Shown here: positions 62,474-64,000 of the stretch, piece by piece | Position numbering within the stretch: position 1 is the stretch's first letter | Layout: each line of letters begins with the position of its first letter | Assembly: GCF_013359815.1 (NCBI RefSeq) | Contig: NZ_JABMCF010000035.1 | Location: 186,001 to 250,000, forward strand | Length of the DNA: 64,000 nucleotides | Reading direction: 5' to 3' | Origin: Curtobacterium flaccumfaciens | GTDB taxonomy: Bacteria > Actinomycetota > Actinomycetes > Actinomycetales > Microbacteriaceae | Program-made: the position numbers and the translations under genes | Notes under the pieces: model-generated | Database searches by the model: none | What the model saw: only the letters and a program-made list of their open reading frames with translations | Told to the model about the DNA's origin: nothing

Positions 62474-63640
62474 TCAGCGCAGCTCGCGCCCGCCACCCCA
62501 GACGCGCTCGACCTCGAGCGACGGCGTCAGCGCCACCATGTCGGCGGCGAACCCCGGCGCCAGCCGACCCAGACGGTCGCCGAGCCCCAGCGCTCCGGCC
62601 GGCACGCTCGTCAGCGCCGCCACGGCCTCGGGCAGGGTCCGCCCGGCAAGCGAGACCGCGTTGCGGAGCGCCACGTCCTGCGTCAGCGTCGACCCCGCGA
62701 TGGTCTCCGTCCCCGCCACGTGTGCGACGCCGTCGGTCACCGTGACGTCGAGCGACCCGAGCCGGTACGAGCCGTCCGCAGCGCCGGCGGCACCCATCGC
62801 ATCGGTGATCAGCGCCACCCGACCCGGCGTCGCTCGGAAGAGCGTGTCCGCCACGACCGGGTGCACGTGCACGGTGTCCAGGATGAGCTCGAGCGTCACA
62901 CGGTCGTCCGACACGGCGGCGCCGATCGGCCCCGGTGCGCGGTGGTGCAGCCCGGGCATCGCGTTGCAGGCGTGGGTCAGGATCGTCGCGCCGGCGTCGA
63001 ACGCGGCCCGCGCCTGGTCGTACGTGCCGACGGTGTGGCCGACGGCGACCGTGACGCCGGCGTCGACGAAGCGGCGGACGGCGTCGAGGGCTCCGGGCAG
63101 CTCGGGCGCGATCGTGACCTGGCGGATGACGCCCTCTCCCGCTTCGAGCAGGGCGTCGACCGCGGCGGGGGTCGGGTCGATCAGGAACGACTCGTTGTGG
63201 GCGCCCTTGTTGTGCGGGGACAGGAACGGTCCCTCCAGGTGCACACCGAGCACGAGCGGGTCGGTCGCCATCACGGCGCGGACGTGGGCCAGCGACGCCG
63301 CGAGCGCGGGGACCGGGTTCGCGACGAGCGACAGGACGGAGCGGGTCGTGCCGTGCGAACGGTGCATCGCGAGCGAACGGTCGAACGAGTCGTCCTCGTA
63401 CGCCTCGGTCGCCCCACCGTGTCCGTGCAGGTCCACGAATCCGGGCGTCAGGACCGCGTCGCCCAGGTCGACGACCCGGTCGGCCGCGGGGGCCTCGGGG
63501 CCGGAGCCGGTCGCGTGGATCGTGTCGCCGACGACCAGGACCCAGCCGTCGGCCGTGGTGCCGGCCGCGTCGACGACGCGGGCTGCGCGGACCAGCGTGC
63601 GCTGGGCCTCCTGGCCGGTCTGGAGGCCCGTGGTGCTCAT
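62474..63640 (-). CDS. nagA: N-acetylglucosamine-6-phosphate deacetylase
   Basis: 388 residues from the ATG at 63640, overlapping the upstream stop as ATGA. Amidohydrolase motifs: PGFVDLHGHGG (metal HxH), GVHLEGPFLSPHNKGAHNE (catalytic Glu), HTCN-like THACNAM, and LITDAMGAAG with the catalytic Asp. It removes acetate from GlcNAc-6-P, feeding NagB. The convergent T7SS lipoprotein gene ends 24 bases away. Confidence 0.95.
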   Translation of the reverse strand: MSTTGLQTGQEAQRTLVRAARVVDAAGTTADGWVLVVGDTIHATGSGPEAPAADRVVDLGDAVLTPGFVDLHGHGGATEAYEDDSFDRSLAMHRSHGTTRSVLSLVANPVPALAASLAHVRAVMATDPLVLGVHLEGPFLSPHNKGAHNESFLIDPTPAAVDALLEAGEGVIRQVTIAPELPGALDAVRRFVDAGVTVAVGHTVGTYDQARAAFDAGATILTHACNAMPGLHHRAPGPIGAAVSDDRVTLELILDTVHVHPVVADTLFRATPGRVALITDAMGAAGAADGSYRLGSLDVTVTDGVAHVAGTETIAGSTLTQDVALRNAVSLAGRTLPEAVAALTSVPAGALGLGDRLGRLAPGFAADMVALTPSLEVERVWGGGRELR

Positions 63641-64000
63641 GCGGTCTCCTTGCGGAACGCGATCACGCCGCTCAGGGCGGCGATCACGATGAAGACGATG
63701 CCGACGACCGGGTGGCCGATGGAGATCCAGGTCGCGCCTGCGGCGACGACCAGGGCGACCTCGACGATGGTCTTGCCGACGATGTCGGTCTCGATCGGGG
63801 AGCGCGGCGACCGGAAGAAGTACCAGACGACCGCGGCGAACAGGGGAGCCCCGACCATGAACAGGTAGCCGGGGAGCGGGAGCTGCCACGACCAGTAGCC
63901 CCAGAAGGCCAGGGACAGCAGGCCGAACGCCATCACGGCGATCCGCAGGATCATCCAGGCCTCGAACCGCCGTCGCGGCTGCCGGACGGCTGCCGGGTCG
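63637..64000 (-). CDS. YrdB/DUF2568-like membrane protein, 5' end probably outside the window
   Basis: Three to four membrane helices are visible (MAFGLLSLAFWGYWSWQLP, YLFMVGAPLFAAVVWYFF, VEVALVVAAGATWI, VVGIVFIVIAALSGVIAF). The first in-window start is the ATG at 63954 (105 residues), but the frame stays open and protein-like to base 64000 (DPAAVRQPRRRFEAW before it), so the true start is probably beyond the edge. It overlaps nagA by four bases. Function unknown. Confidence 0.75.
   Translation of the reverse strand, partial: DPAAVRQPRRRFEAWMILRIAVMAFGLLSLAFWGYWSWQLPLPGYLFMVGAPLFAAVVWYFFRSPRSPIETDIVGKTIVEVALVVAAGATWISIGHPVVGIVFIVIAALSGVIAFRKETA

Overview
The window is 64 kb of very GC-rich DNA, with short intergenic gaps, many 4-base start/stop overlaps and GC-biased third codon positions. 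It looks like an actinobacterial chromosome. The conserved block sucC-sucD-DUF6350-purN-purH, the recurring -10/leaderless starts and the paired DUF805 proteins fit the family Microbacteriaceae, possibly Curtobacterium; that placement is an inference from gene content. I see no rRNA, tRNA, transposase, phage gene or CRISPR array.

Layout. 1-8.4 kb is a type VII secretion (T7SS) locus: a three-ATPase EccC/EssC-type motor, two small WXG100-like proteins, a large WXG-fronted effector candidate, a cut-off SseB-like gene overlapping that effector's end, an FHA protein and a conserved partner. 8.4-12 kb holds an MpaB-like oxygenase, a membrane protein, an acidic protein and a RecQ helicase. 12-18.6 kb is succinyl-CoA synthetase, a DUF6350 membrane protein and the last purine-synthesis genes. 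18.6-23 kb is a heterodimeric ABC exporter behind a long structured leader that carries a 40-codon reading frame. 24.3-30.8 kb is a tightly packed operon (deacetylase/imidase-family hydrolase, tiny Cys-rich protein, asparaginase homologue, MFS carrier, two SDR dehydrogenases) facing a LacI regulator across two operator-like palindromes. 30.9-38.2 kb has a ROK regulator, a membrane protein, a sortase-type surface protein flanked by direct repeats, a lipoprotein, a DUF805 protein and a PhzF protein. 38.4-44.8 kb is a sugar ABC importer plus a GH38 alpha-mannosidase. 45-48.4 kb has an AbiEi-like protein, a phosphatase, NADHX dehydratase and a YdeI-type protein. 48.6-52.7 kb is a complete second ABC importer. 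52.9-57.1 kb has a NUDIX hydrolase, nagB, a MalY-type lyase and a TetR/SDR pair. 57.2-64 kb has a secreted GH92 mannosidase, a second T7SS cassette, nagA and a YrdB-type membrane protein.

How it fits together. Two mannosidases (one secreted, one cytoplasmic beside an importer) with nagA and nagB suggest use of mannose- and GlcNAc-containing glycans. nagB carries a near-consensus DasR/NagR operator over its promoter. The two T7SS modules suggest contact-dependent competition or secretion. At least thirteen genes have a TANNNT hexamer 6-7 bases before the start codon, which implies leaderless transcripts. The intergenic DNA carries two repeat families: a 19-bp-unit palindromic element (three copies) and a GGAGGCGCGG hairpin found at gene ends.
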